From positions 1 through 5,443 of the forward strand of contig DAIEQT010000253.1 in assembly GCA_027347545.1 (NCBI GenBank): DNA of 5,443 nucleotides, read 5' to 3'. The translations under genes and the position numbers were made by a program. A model generated the notes under the pieces. It was not told the DNA's origin and made no database searches. It saw only the letters and a list, made by a program, of their open reading frames with translations. Shown here piece by piece: positions 5,370 to 5,443 of the stretch (the first letter of the stretch is position 1; the number at the start of each line of letters is the position of its first letter). The DNA is from Ignavibacteria bacterium (GTDB taxonomy: Bacteria; Bacteroidota; Ignavibacteria; Ignavibacteriales; Melioribacteraceae).

Positions 5370-5443
5370 TTTGCGTAAAGACGCGTCGCACGCGTCTCCA
5401 GAAATTAAATTCTGGTTATCCTGGAGACGCACTCGGTGCGTCT
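5370..5443 (-). pseudogene. Probable middle (linker) fragment of the interrupted RAYT-like gene
   Basis: Just outside the right end of the IS, one minus-strand frame is open from the window edge (first whole codon 5441-5439) inward. It reads THRVRLQDNQ, NLISGDACDAS and LRKVN before entering the IS, where it stops at 5327-5325. The other two minus frames have early stops (in the codons following CCAGA and CCAGGA). Peptides of this kind, encoded by REP palindromes, occur in the variable linker between the HUH half and the GFKS segment of RAYT-type transposases; this is from memory, not a search. Orientation and order agree with the C-terminal fragment at 4596-4817. The N-terminal half would lie beyond the window. 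The call is an inference and could be a chance open frame of about 25 codons. Confidence 0.4.
5379..5443. repeat. REPIN-like pair of inverted REP palindromes
   Basis: Two perfect 8-bp palindromes with 3-nt loops are present: AGACGCGT-CGC-ACGCGTCT (5379-5397) and AGACGCAC-TCG-GTGCGTCT (5425-5443). They share AGACGC...GCGTCT. The inner arms GCGTCTCCAG (5392-5401) and CTGGAGACGC (5421-5430) are perfect 10-bp inverted repeats around a 19-nt spacer, so the whole block can form a longer hairpin, the REPIN arrangement. A further stem, CCAGAA/TTCTGG (5398-5403, 5410-5415), is possible. REP/REPIN sequences are the typical partners of RAYT transposases, and a RAYT fragment lies in the same locus. Confidence 0.7.

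Noticed and set aside
5379..5443. CRISPR array
   Set aside because: Only two palindromic units, in inverted rather than direct arrangement, with a 27-nt interval and no further repeats; no cas genes.

Overview
The window is AT-rich bacterial DNA. Gene content suggests a Bacteroidetes/Chlorobi-group organism, perhaps Ignavibacteria-like: a LytS/LytTR two-component pair beside LiaF-like membrane proteins, a RAYT-type transposase remnant with REP-like palindromes, and an acetylating aldehyde dehydrogenase. The taxonomic call is inference from style only; there is no rRNA or marker gene to anchor it. All cellular genes lie on the minus strand, and the only intact plus-strand gene is an IS200-type transposase.

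Positions 1-566 hold the first 188 codons of an AdhE/EutE-type acetaldehyde dehydrogenase, cut by the window edge, with a reasonable promoter just upstream (592-620). Next (670-957) is a 95-residue three-helix membrane protein of unknown function with a very strong Shine-Dalgarno. Positions 958-1165 contain no gene but are full of degenerate inverted repeats bounded by a 9-bp inverted pair.

Positions 1166-4455 are one compact four-gene operon, read right to left: two paralogous LiaF-like membrane proteins (4455-3772 and 3758-2976), a four-helix LytS-type histidine kinase (2967-1912) and a LytTR response regulator (1915-1166). Gaps are 13 nt, 8 nt and a 4-nt ATGA overlap, so co-expression is very likely. 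The kinase has no visible extracytoplasmic sensor domain. The simplest model is that the LiaF-like proteins sit in the membrane with the kinase, sense or gate an envelope signal, and the regulator then acts on DNA. Four CGGT-containing motifs upstream of the first gene (4490-4562) are candidate operator elements.

Positions 4596-5443 are a nested mobile-element region. The C-terminal 73 codons of a RAYT-like Y1 transposase (minus strand) end abruptly where a small tnpA-only IS200/IS605 element begins (about 4820-5369, plus strand, with hairpins at both ends and an apparently intact 143-residue TnpA). Beyond its right end, a minus-strand open frame reads through two REP-like palindromes arranged as a REPIN, and this looks like the linker of the same RAYT gene. 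The best reading is one single-strand transposase gene interrupted by another single-strand transposon. The window stops exactly at the end of a palindrome, which may mark a contig break at a repeat.
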